Positions 42,556 to 53,657 of a stretch of DNA of 64,000 bases are shown one piece after another; position 1 is the first letter of the stretch, and every line of letters begins with the position of its first letter. This DNA comes from Pestalotiopsis fici W106-1 (lineage: Eukaryota > Ascomycota > Sordariomycetes > Amphisphaeriales > Sporocadaceae), in assembly GCF_000516985.1 (NCBI RefSeq), contig NW_006917094.1, positions 434,001 through 498,000 on the forward strand. The letters run 5' to 3'. The position numbers were made by a program, and so were the translations under genes. The notes beneath the pieces are model-generated. The model saw nothing but the letters and a program-made list of their open reading frames with translations. It ran no database searches and was not told the origin of the DNA.

Positions 42556-43389
42556 ATGTCAAACACAACAGGTATGACGACTGGAAGAAGGAAACAACAA
42601 AGTTGGCTAATTTCATTACACAGCTCCATTGCGCATTGCTGTATTGTTATTTCCAGCGTTGACAGCGTTGGACGTCTTTGGACCTCTGAACGCCTTGAAT
42701 CTACTCTCAATACAGCACCCGATGACACTCTCCTTGCTATCGACAGACCTCAAGCCCGTCAGCATCGACCGCACCATTATCGACGGCGTGTACCAAGGTA
42801 CATCGACATGGTTGTCACAGGTCAGTACATCGCTATCGTCGGTTAATAAACAGTTGTCTGGATGCGGTTTAAGTCAAGTTTTACTGACTCTCCATACTTG
42901 ATATAGTATTTTAGTGAATTCGTGCTCCCAACGAATACGTTTGATGATGATCTTGATCTCGACGTCATCATGGTCCCCGGAGGCGCGGGAACTCGCAACC
43001 TGAATGCCACGCAGCCGCACGTTGACTGGCTCAAGGCTCGAGTTGATGATCCCGACTTGGACTACATGATGACGGTCTGCACTGGTACGTCGATTCTGGC
43101 ACGGACTGGCATGATTGCGGGCAAGAATGCCACCACCAACAAGGCCGCATTCGACTAGGTCAAGTCAGTCGACGGCGCCGAAGACGTGAACTGGATCGCC
43201 AAGGCGAGGTGGGTGGTTGATGGAAATCTCTGGACCAGCTCCGGTGTGAGCGCCGGCACGGACATGACCCTTGCGTGGATCGAGCATGTGTATGGGAGGA
43301 ACGAGAGCGAGCGCATCAGGATTATGATGGAGTGGAACGCATTGAATCAGACAGACGACCCGTTTGCTGAGCTCTATGGTCTGGTTTGA
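42556..43389 (+). pseudogene. DJ-1/PfpI family protein with one in-frame stop, three exons
   Basis: Exons 42556-42571, 42624-42820 and 42907-43389; without the stop this would be 231 aa. N-terminus LRIAVLLFPALTALDVFGPL is the class-I glutamine amidotransferase-like start. VIMVPGGAG and the nucleophile elbow MTVCTGTSILARTG (C129) follow. At 43156-43158 a TAG takes codon 155, where relatives have Trp (NKAAFD then VKS). Beyond it the frame is intact for 77 more codons, including ARWVVDGNLWTSSGVSAG and a normal end. All splice sites and other residues look sound, so inactivation is recent, or this is a base-call error or a read-through stop. The family includes isonitrile hydratase-like and stress proteins. 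Confidence 0.75.
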
Positions 43390-43429
43390 GGATACAAAGA
43401 AACATCTCAACGAATCTTATGATATCAAG

Positions 43430-43735
43430 CTAAGTGAGAAGAACTAGATGGCTCAGTGATGAAGTATGATTTTGGAGACGTACGGGATTAAAAGCATCAC
43501 TAATCAATTCCAGAAATTTCGGTATCGGTGGTGAGGCTACAGTGGAGACGTAACTCTCTATACTGGCAAAGAATCTGTCTCCATCAGAGCCGTGCTGAAT
43601 CATTAGTTTAACCGCCAACACAACTTCTTGTATCGCAAGCGATGGAATCAGCCCATTTTTGTCAGCCTGACGGCCGCTTGCCAAATAGGCTTGACACAAT
43701 CGAATATGTCCGTTACGGTGCTCACATGACCAGTT
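43430..43735 (-). other. Unassigned minus-strand coding-like stretch
   Basis: Open for about 100 codons without an ATG near its 5' end. Contains GHIRLCQAYLASGRQADKNG and PSLAIQEVVLAVKLMIQHGS, composition typical of a helical protein. No domain recognised and no partner exon found. Possibly the end of a decayed gene. Confidence 0.25.
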
Positions 43736-43778
43736 TTAACTCTCTTTAGTGTTTCTGGGGAAGGCGATGTATAATTGA

Positions 43779-44018
43779 CTATCATATGGTTGGAATGTGA
43801 CCTACTACGAGCATGGGGACTGCACTGGCGAAGCGCGTCAAGTACGAGTCAACATAGCCGCTTGTGACACCCCAAACCCTGAGTTCTCTTCTGTACACAT
43901 TGACGACATTTGCCGCAACATCTATGGAGGCCCTCATCGTGTCTCCCTGTACAGCAAGGGTCACTGCGGCTGTCCTACTTGCAGTTCTCATGGCTACGAC
44001 ACCTTCCCCGGGCAGTAG
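43779..44018 (+). pseudogene. Relic or last exon of a small Cys-rich protein
   Basis: Open frame of 79 codons ending at TAG 44016-44018, with no ATG. It contains YYEHGDCTGEARQVRV, then AACDTPNPEF, DICRNIYGG and GHCGCPTCSS: six Cys with hydrophilic spacing, as in C-terminal parts of small secreted fungal proteins. No signal-peptide exon was found upstream, and a TGA at 43776 closes the frame. Either the first exon is lost or a short intron hides it. Ends 33 bp from the SDR stop on the other strand. Confidence 0.4.
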
Positions 44019-44051
44019 CAGATCCTTGAGCCCCTGGGCTCTATATCTGCC

Positions 44052-45011
44052 TCAGTCCTTGCTACTCTCCTTCATAATCTGCTCCACAACGTCCAGTTTC
44101 ATCATCTTCCGCAGTAACCCATCAACCATCCAGGTGGGCATCAGACTCATGAATCGCCCCCAAATCGCATCTTGGCCTCTCCAGATAATAGCCGGGGGGT
44201 TTCGCTGCATCAAGTCACTCACAACTCCAGCAGCCCACTGTTCGGCCGTGATGCCTCGCCCATCGAATTGGTCTTGGCTCATGACATCCTCCACAACGGC
44301 GCGGGCTGGCTCAAATAGAGATCCTCGAGGCAGCTGTTGCGATTTGCCCTCGACATTGTTGTTTTGACTGTTCTTGATGAAATTCGTCATGACCATGGCG
44401 GTTTTGAGCTCGACCACGCGAATTCCCAGGGCTGCGAACTCTAGTCGCATCGCATCGGATAGTCGTGCAAAGGCAGCTTTTGAAGCACTGTAAACGCCCT
44501 GAAAAGGCAAAGCCGCCACTGAGCCGACAGAGGTATGGTTGACTATCATTGGTACTGCGAGATCGTCCTTGGCAGCCGAAGGAGCAGAGGATCGGGATCT
44601 CATTAATAAAGGCAACAGTGCTTGAGTTACAGCAAGCTGGGCCCATACGTTTAGATCGAAAAGCGCCTTGGCCGAGGCTAGTGATGCGTCCGAAATTGGC
44701 GCCGTATAGTGTCCACCAGCATTGTTGATGAGAATATCCAGTCCTGCCGGGACGGAATCATTGTCAGAACTAGACTTGGTCGAAATAGAGCGCTCGACAG
44801 CCTCGACGGCAGACTCGATAGAAGAGGCCGACGTCACATCAAGAGTCAGGATCTCTATGCCTTGAGATGCGAGATCAGACAGCTTCGAAGGGTCGCGTGC
44901 AGTAGCAAATACATGGTGTCCAGCTGCATGGAAGGCCGATGCGAGTGCGGCTCCCATTCCACCTGGTGAGCATCCAGTTATGAAAACCGTGAGTCGTTTA
45001 GAGGGTGCCAT
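44052..45011 (-). CDS. Short-chain dehydrogenase/reductase (Ayr1-like classical SDR)
   Basis: Single exon, 319 aa from the ATG at 45011; the frame extends to 45149 but the added residues are not family-like. The NADP-binding motif is TGCSPGGMGAALA (TGxxxGxG), then DILINNAGG (NNAG), the catalytic Ser in NHTSVGSVAALP and YSASKAAFARL (Y-x3-K). ATARDPSKLSDLASQGIE and the long C-terminal region with WGRFMSLMPTWMVDGLL resemble the fungal acyl-dihydroxyacetone-phosphate reductase-like group, which is lipid-associated. Exact substrate unknown. Confidence 0.88.
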   Translation of the reverse strand: MAPSKRLTVFITGCSPGGMGAALASAFHAAGHHVFATARDPSKLSDLASQGIEILTLDVTSASSIESAVEAVERSISTKSSSDNDSVPAGLDILINNAGGHYTAPISDASLASAKALFDLNVWAQLAVTQALLPLLMRSRSSAPSAAKDDLAVPMIVNHTSVGSVAALPFQGVYSASKAAFARLSDAMRLEFAALGIRVVELKTAMVMTNFIKNSQNNNVEGKSQQLPRGSLFEPARAVVEDVMSQDQFDGRGITAEQWAAGVVSDLMQRNPPAIIWRGQDAIWGRFMSLMPTWMVDGLLRKMMKLDVVEQIMKESSKD

Positions 45012-46079
45012 GATGGTTGAAAATTGGGTTTGTTTTTGAATGATATGGTTGAGTGGACTCCTAGATAGCTCAGTCGACACATGAATAGTTCGGTGAGATA
45101 CATTACACGGATGGCTGTAAATGCATGTTTTTATACGAATCGCTACCATTAGACTTCAGGTTGGGACTCGGAGCTGTCATATCGTAAGAGCGGCGTTGCG
45201 GACTATGGGCTAAGCGGCGGAGTTTGAGCTGGCGGATTATGCGGAAATCGGACTATGTTTAGCCAAGCATCTCAGCACTAGAAGGAAAATAAGACAACGC
45301 AACTAAGAATTTGGAATCGATACTAGGTAAGCATCTTGAATGAAAGTTGAAATGTCCATTAATCGGATGCTTTATATGCCGCGCTGCCACTTCTTAATCA
45401 TTGAATTTGGCGAGTGTCAGTTATGCAAGAAAGCTGTGTATCACTGGTCAATACTATGTAGCGACTAGGTACCTATAAATGACTGGCTGGACAGTTTGAA
45501 TTGACAAACTGCGGAATTGATGCGAGAAAAACCGATCTTTTCCTTCCAAACGATAGAATGTACATAAATACTTGGGCAATCTCACACTATCAGACTCGAC
45601 GATCCCCTCTCGTTGTGCTAGACAAGCTGCCATATTCCTCAGCCACAATGTGGCGCATGAGGTGAAGAAATGGTCCACTTTTTTCAATTGACAATACATA
45701 GTAGTATAGCATGTAACCATCATGTAACGATCTCCAACAGTGTTAAATAGCATATTTTGGGCCTCACTTTTTGAGGCACCTCCACCACTTAACCACCATC
45801 TTGCGGCGACTAAGCTGGACTTTCTCAGGGTCACTACTGACCTTGTAGCATTTTAAAAATTAAAGGAGCATTTATATCTATGTGAAATCATTAATATGCC
45901 ATGCAATTGACAGCTGTCGACCCTGTTTCGGCTCTTCAATTTTTTAACTGATTTCGTGCGTGAGATTGTACCCACCTCGGAAGATTAGGGGTGTACTATT
46001 CTTAAATCGTCCTAAGCTTGTCGCATTCAAAATTCCTTTCTTCTTCGCACATCCTCACCAGACCCTCGATTGAAAGACT
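45012..46079. other. Intergenic
   Basis: About 1.07 kb between the divergent SDR and orphan gene starts. A minus-strand frame at 45834-45454 begins with GTG and has no domain; it is not called. Otherwise AT-rich. Confidence 0.4.
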
Positions 46080-47570
46080 ATGCTTTGCAACCGCAGGCTT
46101 CATACTCAATTTCCTCGATTGAACATGGGTCCGTCAGAGATTGCATCATATCATACCACGAATAACCCTTTCGACACAAGTCGCCACGCGCACCGAACGA
46201 TTGACGAAGATGTGGCTCTGAATCGCCTTGAAGAAGAACTCGGCAATATCCAAGACGCTGCCAAAGTTCTGAGAGATCAGCTTATCGGCATTGAAGAGAA
46301 CATTGCCAGATTCTGCGAGAAAGAGATTGATACTGCTGCCGAGCTGATAATCTCTTTTGAGGCAGAGAAGGCTAGAAAGTTAAAGAACATCAAAGCTTTA
46401 AATAGCCGTTCTGGTTCCCAATACTCTATGGTCGAGTTGTCTAGGACCCGACCGAAACCATTTGGCCATATACTCGAAAAAGTATTGCAAGGGAGAAGAG
46501 TGGGATATTATGACACCACCGATACTTGGGAAGACGCTCGTGATGCAGACATGAGCCATGAGTATGAATGGATGCGGGATTCAGGACCGCGTGCTGAAGA
46601 ACTGCAAGTCATTGAGCTTTCTGAGGATGAACCAGACGACCATGCGCCACAACCTAGGGCAAATGCCATCAGAAACTGCGACTCCTGGTTGGATATCTCT
46701 GCCGGGGCCCGTCATTCTGAAACAAGAGATTACTTGCATCACATCAAGCAGCAACGCCGAAGAGGTATCAGGCAAAGCAACGTGGGACCAGAATTCAGAC
46801 AGCCCCGTATCAGGAGTTCTGATGTATACATCGAGGAGTTTATTTTCACCTTGCGGGAAGATCCCCGCAACTCCTATGTCCTGAGATGCCCAAATGCGAC
46901 CGAAATCCGAGCAACGTGCAACGGAATGGTGACAGAGTTCCTTGATGGCGGGATATTCACGAAAAAGCCTTTTGGCAGGGGACGTGCTTTTCAACACTTT
47001 TTGGAGTATCATTCCGACATATTCGATCTTGATCATTATCCTTCAAATGAATCAATATTTTATAAATGTGCGAGAAGAGGTTAGTACCACCTTGATGGCT
47101 CATTCTTCGCACTACTCACATGGCCGGTGAAAAGTGTGCTGGGATACGGTCCCGAAAGACAGACTAAACAAAGACGGCGAGGGCCCGGAGTGTGGGCTTT
47201 TTGATTGTAAGCTTGTATTGAATCCTTCTTCAAATCTGGATAATCAAGACTGATTATGCTCATAGATCGACCATCTGGAAAAGTTCTCGAGTTGGCAGAA
47301 GACATATGGGAGGAAATAAAACTTGACCTCGACCATGATGATATCTCCGCCTCCGGTGATGAGGGTCCCGAGGACCACGAAACCAATGAGGGGACATTAC
47401 AATCAGTGCCGGAAACCAGAAACGACGAAGATCGAGTAATCGAGAATGGAACCAGGACGGTTATCAGATACCAAATAATTCAGGATACTCCTTTGCGCAC
47501 GCCGCAGTCAGCACATATCCACCGGCCTATTCCATCTGCCTCACTGAGCAATTCGCGAAAGCATCCCTGA
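46080..47570 (+). CDS. Orphan two-exon protein with N-terminal coiled coil
   Basis: Exon 1 46080-47079, intron 47080-47265 (GTTAGT donor, CATAG acceptor), exon 2 47266-47570; 434 aa in phase, ending KHP-stop. An alternative start is the ATG at 46125. Residues about 40-110 form a likely coiled coil (EDVALNRLEEELGNIQDAAK). The middle is polar with acidic runs (SEDEPDDH) and basic runs (IKQQRRRGIRQ). Around residues 280-333 a more ordered part contains VLRCPNATEIRATCNG and FQHFLEYHSDIFDLDHYPSN. Exon 2 is acidic (DLDHDDISASGDEGPEDH). No family recognised. Could be a lineage-specific nuclear protein. Confidence 0.5.
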
Positions 47571-48841
47571 TCAATGTCTCCAGTAGGACACGATCGCAAA
47601 AAGCCAACGACTCAGCGAAACAACAACAACTTCCTGGTCAATTGAGTCGGAATGATTCGCCAGAAGAGGCTACCGATTGTACTGCAGGGGCTTTTGACTC
47701 TCCGTTGTGCGCACCATTCCTTTCTTGTTTAGAAGAATCATTTTCATATTAACCTCATCTTCTTCGACTCGTTCGTTTCACAAGATCAACAAGTATACAT
47801 GTATACTATCTGCGAGTTGCATGTATCGCGCAATTAGGATTATGTATGCCACACGCACAAGATCTTCCCGGGGTGGAGTCAAAATTGACTGACAAAGCCA
47901 GTTCTTTTTACTTTTCTTCTTTTTTCTTTCAGGGGGGCAGCTTTGGTCTTCAAGATAACCAAGTCACAATTTCTATTATTTCCTACAAATTATATGATGC
48001 AGTCAATAGCGAACAACTATAAGCGAAATGAATATGCCAAGCTGCTGTCTTTTATGATCCCATTCATTCGCTACGAAGGACTTACGGTTTTATGGACCAA
48101 CTTGAACCCCCAAAAAGCGGAAGACAGTGTTGATGGGGCTCGAGCTGTATACTCGATCCATACTTTCTTGATGGGTTGAAACTAACGAGTGGATCGCGGC
48201 GCCAGTGGTCGTCGTACTGTTGTTTTCACATGTCTCTTTACTCGTCATGTTGCTGGGTAACAGGTATGGAGACGCATTATACAAGACTGGCAGCATTTTC
48301 TTATACATGTAAGGCTTCTTTGATGAGGTGTATCAGCCCGACCATCTGCTAGTTGTGATGAACAGATTTTTTTCGCGACAAGTGAGGCGTGCTGAAGACC
48401 GCAAGAATAATGCTTGCGACGATTGCACGATAAGCAATTATTCCGTGTTGCTTTTTTTGGTCCTAGGGTCTAGTCCTTGGGTGGGCTGCCCCCGCCTACG
48501 ATCCCTTGTAGTTTGGCGATTCTGGCCTAGAAACTCTAGCCGAACGCAAGGAGCTTGGGCCTTTGTCTCCAACGGTTACAGGCGGACCCTTACCATACAT
48601 TAGCGCCTTCGTCACCTGGACAGCCCCTCAATTGCGACGAGATAACCGGCAACAACCCAGAATGACGTTCTCGGGGATCATGGCTCTGCAGCTGCCCTGT
48701 CGGACCATTTTTTTGTTATTTTGTTGTTGTTCCTTTCTGTCCATGAGAACAACCCGATTGACTTATTAGCTTCTTCTCGGCTGCTGTCGCATGGACGTCT
48801 CGTCTTGCTCAGTACGACCACCGTCCTCTTGAGCCGACATC
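47571..48841. other. Intergenic, upstream of vacuolar protease
   Basis: About 1.27 kb with short ORFs only; T- and A-rich runs near 47908-47930. No gene recognised. The end is the promoter and leader of the protease gene. Confidence 0.45.
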
Positions 48842-51772
48842 ATGGCTGTCCCCAACCCCATCGCCTTCCGTCCTAAGCAGGTCACCTTCTGGACCGCGCT
48901 GGCCTATCTTGCGCTGCTCATACCTCTGATCATCGTCCATGAGACTGTTCCGGCGGCTCCCTCCCCCGAGAAACTCCAAGATGGCCTCAATCTCGTCGAG
49001 GCCTGGTCCGATCTTGCCACCCTCTCTCGAGCGTATCACCCGTACAATAGTCGGGAAAATGATGTTGTCCGCAAGTGGCTTCTCGAGAGAATAAGTGCGA
49101 TCAAATCAGAGACCGGGGCCCACAGCGACAACCTCGTCATATTCGACGACAAAGTCAACAACATCACCATGGCAGGTGACGAGAGGGCCCCGAAACCTCT
49201 CCAAGGCCCAGACTTTCACCCCAAGACCATTGGGACATATTTCGAGGCCAACAATATCGCCGTTTATATCCGTGGCAAACAGGATCCTGCTGGGAGTTGG
49301 TGGGAGAGCGACTCCAAGGAAAAGCCCATAGGCAAAGGAGGGGTCCTGGTGAATGCGCATTTCGATTCTGTTTCGACAGGATTCGGCGCCACTGACGATG
49401 GTATGGCTGTAGTGTCCATTCTTCAGCTCATCAAATACTTCTCCCTCGAGCACAACCAGCCAGAGCGGGGCATCGTGGCTCTTTTGAACAACAATGAGGA
49501 GGATTGGCTCTGGGGCGCACGCGCATTCGGTTACCACCCACTCATGCCTTTTTGCCATGTTTTCTTGAACCTAGAGGGTGCTGCGGCTGGAGGCAAAGCC
49601 AATCTATTCAGAACCACCGATGCCGAGGTTACTCGCGCGTACCAAGGTGGCACAAATCCTTTTGGATCTGTGGTGTTCTCCGATGCTTGGCAACTTGGAG
49701 TCATTCGAAGTGGTACTGACTACTCCGTCTTTCATGATATCTACGGCATGCGCGGCCTCGACCTGGCCTTCTACAGACCCCGTGCGAGGTACCACACGAA
49801 TCAAGATGACACTCGCCACACATCCGTCCACAGCTTGTGGCACATGCTGTCGCACGCCGTTCATACCACTAGCAGACTGTCTGGCGATACTGGCGAAACT
49901 TTCCTTGGCGAGCGGCCAGATCAAGATCAAAGCAAGGTCTCCAATGGTTCTCCGAGTGACGGTGTTTGGTTCGACTTGTTTGGGAAGGCTTTCATCATGG
50001 TCGGCTTGAACGACTTGTTTGCATGGTCTGTCAGTCTGCTAGTAGTGACACCCCTCGCTCTTATTTTGCTCTCCGTGATTCTTGCTCGATGCGACAAGTT
50101 TTACTTCTTCTCATCAAAGAAGTCCGCTCAAGAGGACGAGGGCGTTTCGGTGTCGGTTGCGCTTGGCGGTCTCAAAGGAATTGTCCGGTTCCCGTTTGCG
50201 CTCCTTGTCGCGGGAGCGCTGGTCGTCGGCTCGGCATATCTACTCAAGAAGATCAACCCCTTTGTCATTTACAGCCACGAGTACACAGTCTGGGCCATGA
50301 TGCTGTCCCTCTTCTACTTTACATTCTGGGTCATTGTGGCAGCAGCAAATTTCTCCCGGCCCAGTGCACTGCATCGGGGTTACGCATTGCTATGGTTGTT
50401 CCTCATGACATGGGCATTTTTGGTAGCAGTGACGGTTTACGAACATCAGCGTCACATTGCCGCAGGCTACCCATTTGTATTTCTGCAATCAGCTGTCTTT
50501 TTGGCCACTCTACTCAGTCTGTTGGAACTATCTGGATTACCAAAGAAGTCGGCATTTGCCCAAAAGGTCTACGCCAATCACTCCTCGCGCGAGTCCCTTG
50601 GTACCGAGCCGGACAACCAGGCTGAATCCCAAAGCGAACCTGGTGCAGCTCAGGATGGCGATGAACAGGGCGATGAGGCGACCGAGGATAGCCCTCTGAT
50701 CGGTGGAAGCAGCAACAAGAACCGAGGCTCGACTTTTGGAACAGTGTATCGAAGACCTGTGTCTAGTAGCGAAAATCAATCATCGGCCGGGGACGGTACC
50801 AGCAGCGAACCATTCGGCCACGAGCAGCCATGGTCGGGCAAGCTACCAAGCTGGCTTTGGTTTTTCCAATTCCTTCTGATTGGACCATTTTTCTTCACAG
50901 TGTTCGGTCAGTTGGGTCTGGCACTAGTAGCATCTGTCAAGGAGACTGGCGCCGATGGAGGCAGTACGCTGATCCCATATCTTTTGGTGGCTATCACTAG
51001 CATATTGCTCGTCCTGCCCATCACGCCATTTGCCCACAGGATCACCCACCACATTCCTCTGCTTCTCCTTGTGGTCTTTGCCGCCACACTGACGTATAAC
51101 CTAATCGTTTTCCCCTTTAGTGCTTCATCCAGGTACAAGATCTACTTTTCCCAAGATGTCAACCTAGATACGGGAGAATCATTCGTGCATTTGATGGGTG
51201 TTGAAGAATACGTGCGCCAAGCTATGGCAGTGATACCATCTGCTATGAACAGTGAGGTATCATGCGAGGCCAAGGCATCCGACAGACCTGATATGGGCTA
51301 TTGCACGTACAATGGCTCTACGGTGCTGCCGCAGGTCGGCCCTCGACACCAAAATCTCACAGATTGGATCTCTTTCAATGCCACTCGAGACTCTCACAAA
51401 CTCCACTTTGAAATCGATGGTGTTGAGACGAGAGTTTGTGGCGTGCGGTTTCCCGAGCCAGTCTCCAAATTCCAGGTCAAGGGCGGCAATCCGGTCGATA
51501 GCCGCTTTGGAGCAATCCCCAAGAGTGGCTTGGACAGTATCATGCTCTATCGCCGCGACTGGGACAAGCCATGGGCGGTAGAGGTTGAATGGCCAGCAGG
51601 CATAGACCTTGACAAGAAGATTGATGTTGAGGTGTTTTGTAAATGGAACGACGCGAACAAGCAAGGAGCAATCCCAGCACTGGACCAAGCTCTCCAATAT
51701 ACTCCCGATTGGGTCGCAATCACCAAACTTAATGATGGATTAGTATACGGTAATAAGTCATATACGGTATAA
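48842..51772 (+). CDS. PFF1: Vacuolar membrane protease, M28 family
   Basis: Single exon, 976 aa, the usual length for fungal Pff1. The N-terminus NPIAFRPKQVTFWTALAYLA includes the first transmembrane helix and is strongly conserved. The M28 peptidase domain has its zinc ligands and catalytic acids in HFDSVSTGFGATDDG (H173 onward), NNNEEDWLWGARAF, NLEGAAAGGK and YHTNQDDTRHTS. Behind it are about eight more transmembrane segments, interrupted by an acidic cytosolic loop (GDEQGDEATEDSPL), and a lumenal C-terminal domain. The protein sits in the vacuolar membrane; its substrate in fungi is poorly defined. Convergent with the F-box gene, 194 bp apart. Confidence 0.95.
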   Translation: MAVPNPIAFRPKQVTFWTALAYLALLIPLIIVHETVPAAPSPEKLQDGLNLVEAWSDLATLSRAYHPYNSRENDVVRKWLLERISAIKSETGAHSDNLVIFDDKVNNITMAGDERAPKPLQGPDFHPKTIGTYFEANNIAVYIRGKQDPAGSWWESDSKEKPIGKGGVLVNAHFDSVSTGFGATDDGMAVVSILQLIKYFSLEHNQPERGIVALLNNNEEDWLWGARAFGYHPLMPFCHVFLNLEGAAAGGKANLFRTTDAEVTRAYQGGTNPFGSVVFSDAWQLGVIRSGTDYSVFHDIYGMRGLDLAFYRPRARYHTNQDDTRHTSVHSLWHMLSHAVHTTSRLSGDTGETFLGERPDQDQSKVSNGSPSDGVWFDLFGKAFIMVGLNDLFAWSVSLLVVTPLALILLSVILARCDKFYFFSSKKSAQEDEGVSVSVALGGLKGIVRFPFALLVAGALVVGSAYLLKKINPFVIYSHEYTVWAMMLSLFYFTFWVIVAAANFSRPSALHRGYALLWLFLMTWAFLVAVTVYEHQRHIAAGYPFVFLQSAVFLATLLSLLELSGLPKKSAFAQKVYANHSSRESLGTEPDNQAESQSEPGAAQDGDEQGDEATEDSPLIGGSSNKNRGSTFGTVYRRPVSSSENQSSAGDGTSSEPFGHEQPWSGKLPSWLWFFQFLLIGPFFFTVFGQLGLALVASVKETGADGGSTLIPYLLVAITSILLVLPITPFAHRITHHIPLLLLVVFAATLTYNLIVFPFSASSRYKIYFSQDVNLDTGESFVHLMGVEEYVRQAMAVIPSAMNSEVSCEAKASDRPDMGYCTYNGSTVLPQVGPRHQNLTDWISFNATRDSHKLHFEIDGVETRVCGVRFPEPVSKFQVKGGNPVDSRFGAIPKSGLDSIMLYRRDWDKPWAVEVEWPAGIDLDKKIDVEVFCKWNDANKQGAIPALDQALQYTPDWVAITKLNDGLVYGNKSYTV

Positions 51773-51966
51773 GAAGGTATATGGGTGTTCATGGTTGTGG
51801 CGTCAAGGCATCTTCCCTAGGTACATATTTAATGAGTGCACTGCTTCTTGTTTGTAAAGCCGGCGAAATACACTCTAATTTACGTCTGATCATTTTGACG
51901 CGCCATATTTGTCTATGTCTTTGCTTGAAATATGGACAATATTTCCCATTAGAAACCACAAACTTT

Positions 51967-53657
51967 TCAACTCTCCGGGGCAAAGCTTAATACCCTGATG
52001 ATTTTTGTGGGAGTGACTCGCAGGGTCGGAATGATTTCGCCATGTTCGTCCACACCCGCAGAATCTTCCATTGTAGGTCTTACCATAGTAAAGGTGCTCA
52101 TAATACAATCATCGTACACGCCCATGAAGCTAACTGGCACGCCAAGGTCAGGCAGACTCGTTGTAGCCACCAAGACGGGAGCCTCCGTGGTAATGGCCGC
52201 ATTGGCATCGAGGGTCAAGATGTAAATCTTGTTCCTGATTTCAAAGAGGACGCGCTTGCCTCCAGCCGTCTCGCTTATCGACAGCCAGCCACCCAGGTCG
52301 AATTCTGCGCCATTGCTCGGCTCGCACTCAATAATGGACGTGACGGCGGCAAGATCAGCGTCGCTGCGCAGGGCCCGCTCCCAGTCGGAGCACACCACGA
52401 CGCGGCCGCCCCTGGAAACTCCGACCATGGTGTTTCCGTCGAGCATGCCGGCGCCCCACTCGTCGTCTGATATCGGCGGGGTGTGCACGGCTGCGGGAAT
52501 GGGCTGCCCGGACCTGAGTGCCCCAGGAATGATTCGGCAGGGCGTTAGACGGTCTTGTTGTGGCGTCCTTGGAGGAAAGGGGGCGTGGTCTTGGTCGTCT
52601 GAAGGGACGAGTCTTAGAATCTCACGACGGACTGCTCCATGTTAGTGCATCGAGAAACATTACAGGTTTGGAAAGAAGCATTTGCCGCCATGTGTTGCTA
52701 CAACTTACCCATGGCAAAATCAGAGCGCGGCGATGTGGGATGGTTGACATGGTACATTTTAAACGGGTCTACCTGGTGCGGCCGCAGCTGGCCCAAGGAC
52801 TCGCCCGTCGTTTTATCATAAAAGTGGTACCCCTCGGCGCCCATGGAATACATGACTGCACGCTCATTTTGGTCTAGATGACCCACGGCACCATGCGGAA
52901 TGTCGAGACGGGTGCGCAGAGTGGGCTTCTCCTCACCCGGGGGCACATTATAGACGAAGCCGTGCCCGTCGGTCGACACGACGCACAGGGTGCAATAGGA
53001 CAGTTGAAACCCGCGCGTCTCGGCGTCGTGGTGAAGCAGCTCCACCTGCCGGAACTGGCCCCTGGGCAGGCCCGCGAGGTCCGTCCGCCAGACCTCGAGG
53101 GTGTTGCCGAAGCGGTCCCACACGGCCGTCCCGGTGTCGGGCTCGTACTCGAGGTGGGCGTAGCCGCGCACCTCGCCGTCGCCCTGCAGCGACCACAGCG
53201 CCGCGCCCGTGTCCATGTCGGTGACAAAGACGCCGCCGGCCTGGCTCGTGGAGATGACGAGCCGCCGCGCAAAGTCGGGCTTGAAGCGCCAGACAAAGTG
53301 CTCGGGCGCGTCCACGTGGATGATGGACTCGGTCGTGGTAGGGCGGTAGGCGTTCCAGTTGCGGGCCAGCTGCATCCGCCGCCGGCACGCCTCCTTCCAC
53401 GACGCGGTCTCGTGGCCGTACTTTGCAAACGACGTTGCGGCCCGGAAGGCATCGGCTGGCTCGGCGCCTCCGCGTACTGCTGCCCCTGTTGACATATCAT
53501 CTTCGACCTTGGCTGCGTATATCACGTCCGCATAGTCGGCGTCAATGAAGCCGTGCCAGGCCTGATTGAGTCGCGTGAGCTTGGCCAAGCTGTCTGGCGA
53601 TGCAAACTCTAAGATCCGCAGGACAATCTCCGTGGGCAGCGTCGTTAATGGGTCCAT
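51967..53657 (-). CDS. F-box protein, two exons
   Basis: Exon 1 53657-52709, intron 52708-52632 (GTAAGT donor, CTAAC branch, GAGCAG acceptor), exon 2 52631-51967; 537 aa. The start at 53657 precedes the F-box (LPTEIVLRILEFASPDSLAK, residues about 8-27, then LTRLNQAWHGFI). The rest is beta-rich with repeated W/G-containing strands (VTDMDTGAALWSLQGDGEV, FGNTLEVWRTDLAG), suggesting a degenerate beta-propeller. It is probably a substrate receptor of an SCF ubiquitin ligase through Skp1. Substrate unknown. Region 52900-53450 is GC-rich, so long antisense frames there are shadows. Confidence 0.82.

Larger units (their letters stand above)
43390..44051. other. Intergenic with two coding relics
   Basis: About 660 bp between the DJ-1-like and SDR stops. 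Holds a minus-strand open stretch (43735-43430) and a plus-strand Cys-rich stretch (43779-44018), each listed separately. Confidence 0.4.

Noticed and set aside
45454..45834. 126-codon minus-strand frame
   Set aside because: Starts with GTG, no ATG in context, no domain and no partner exon.
52878..53492. Long frames on both strands around the F-box gene
   Set aside because: High-GC shadows of exon 1 of the F-box protein.
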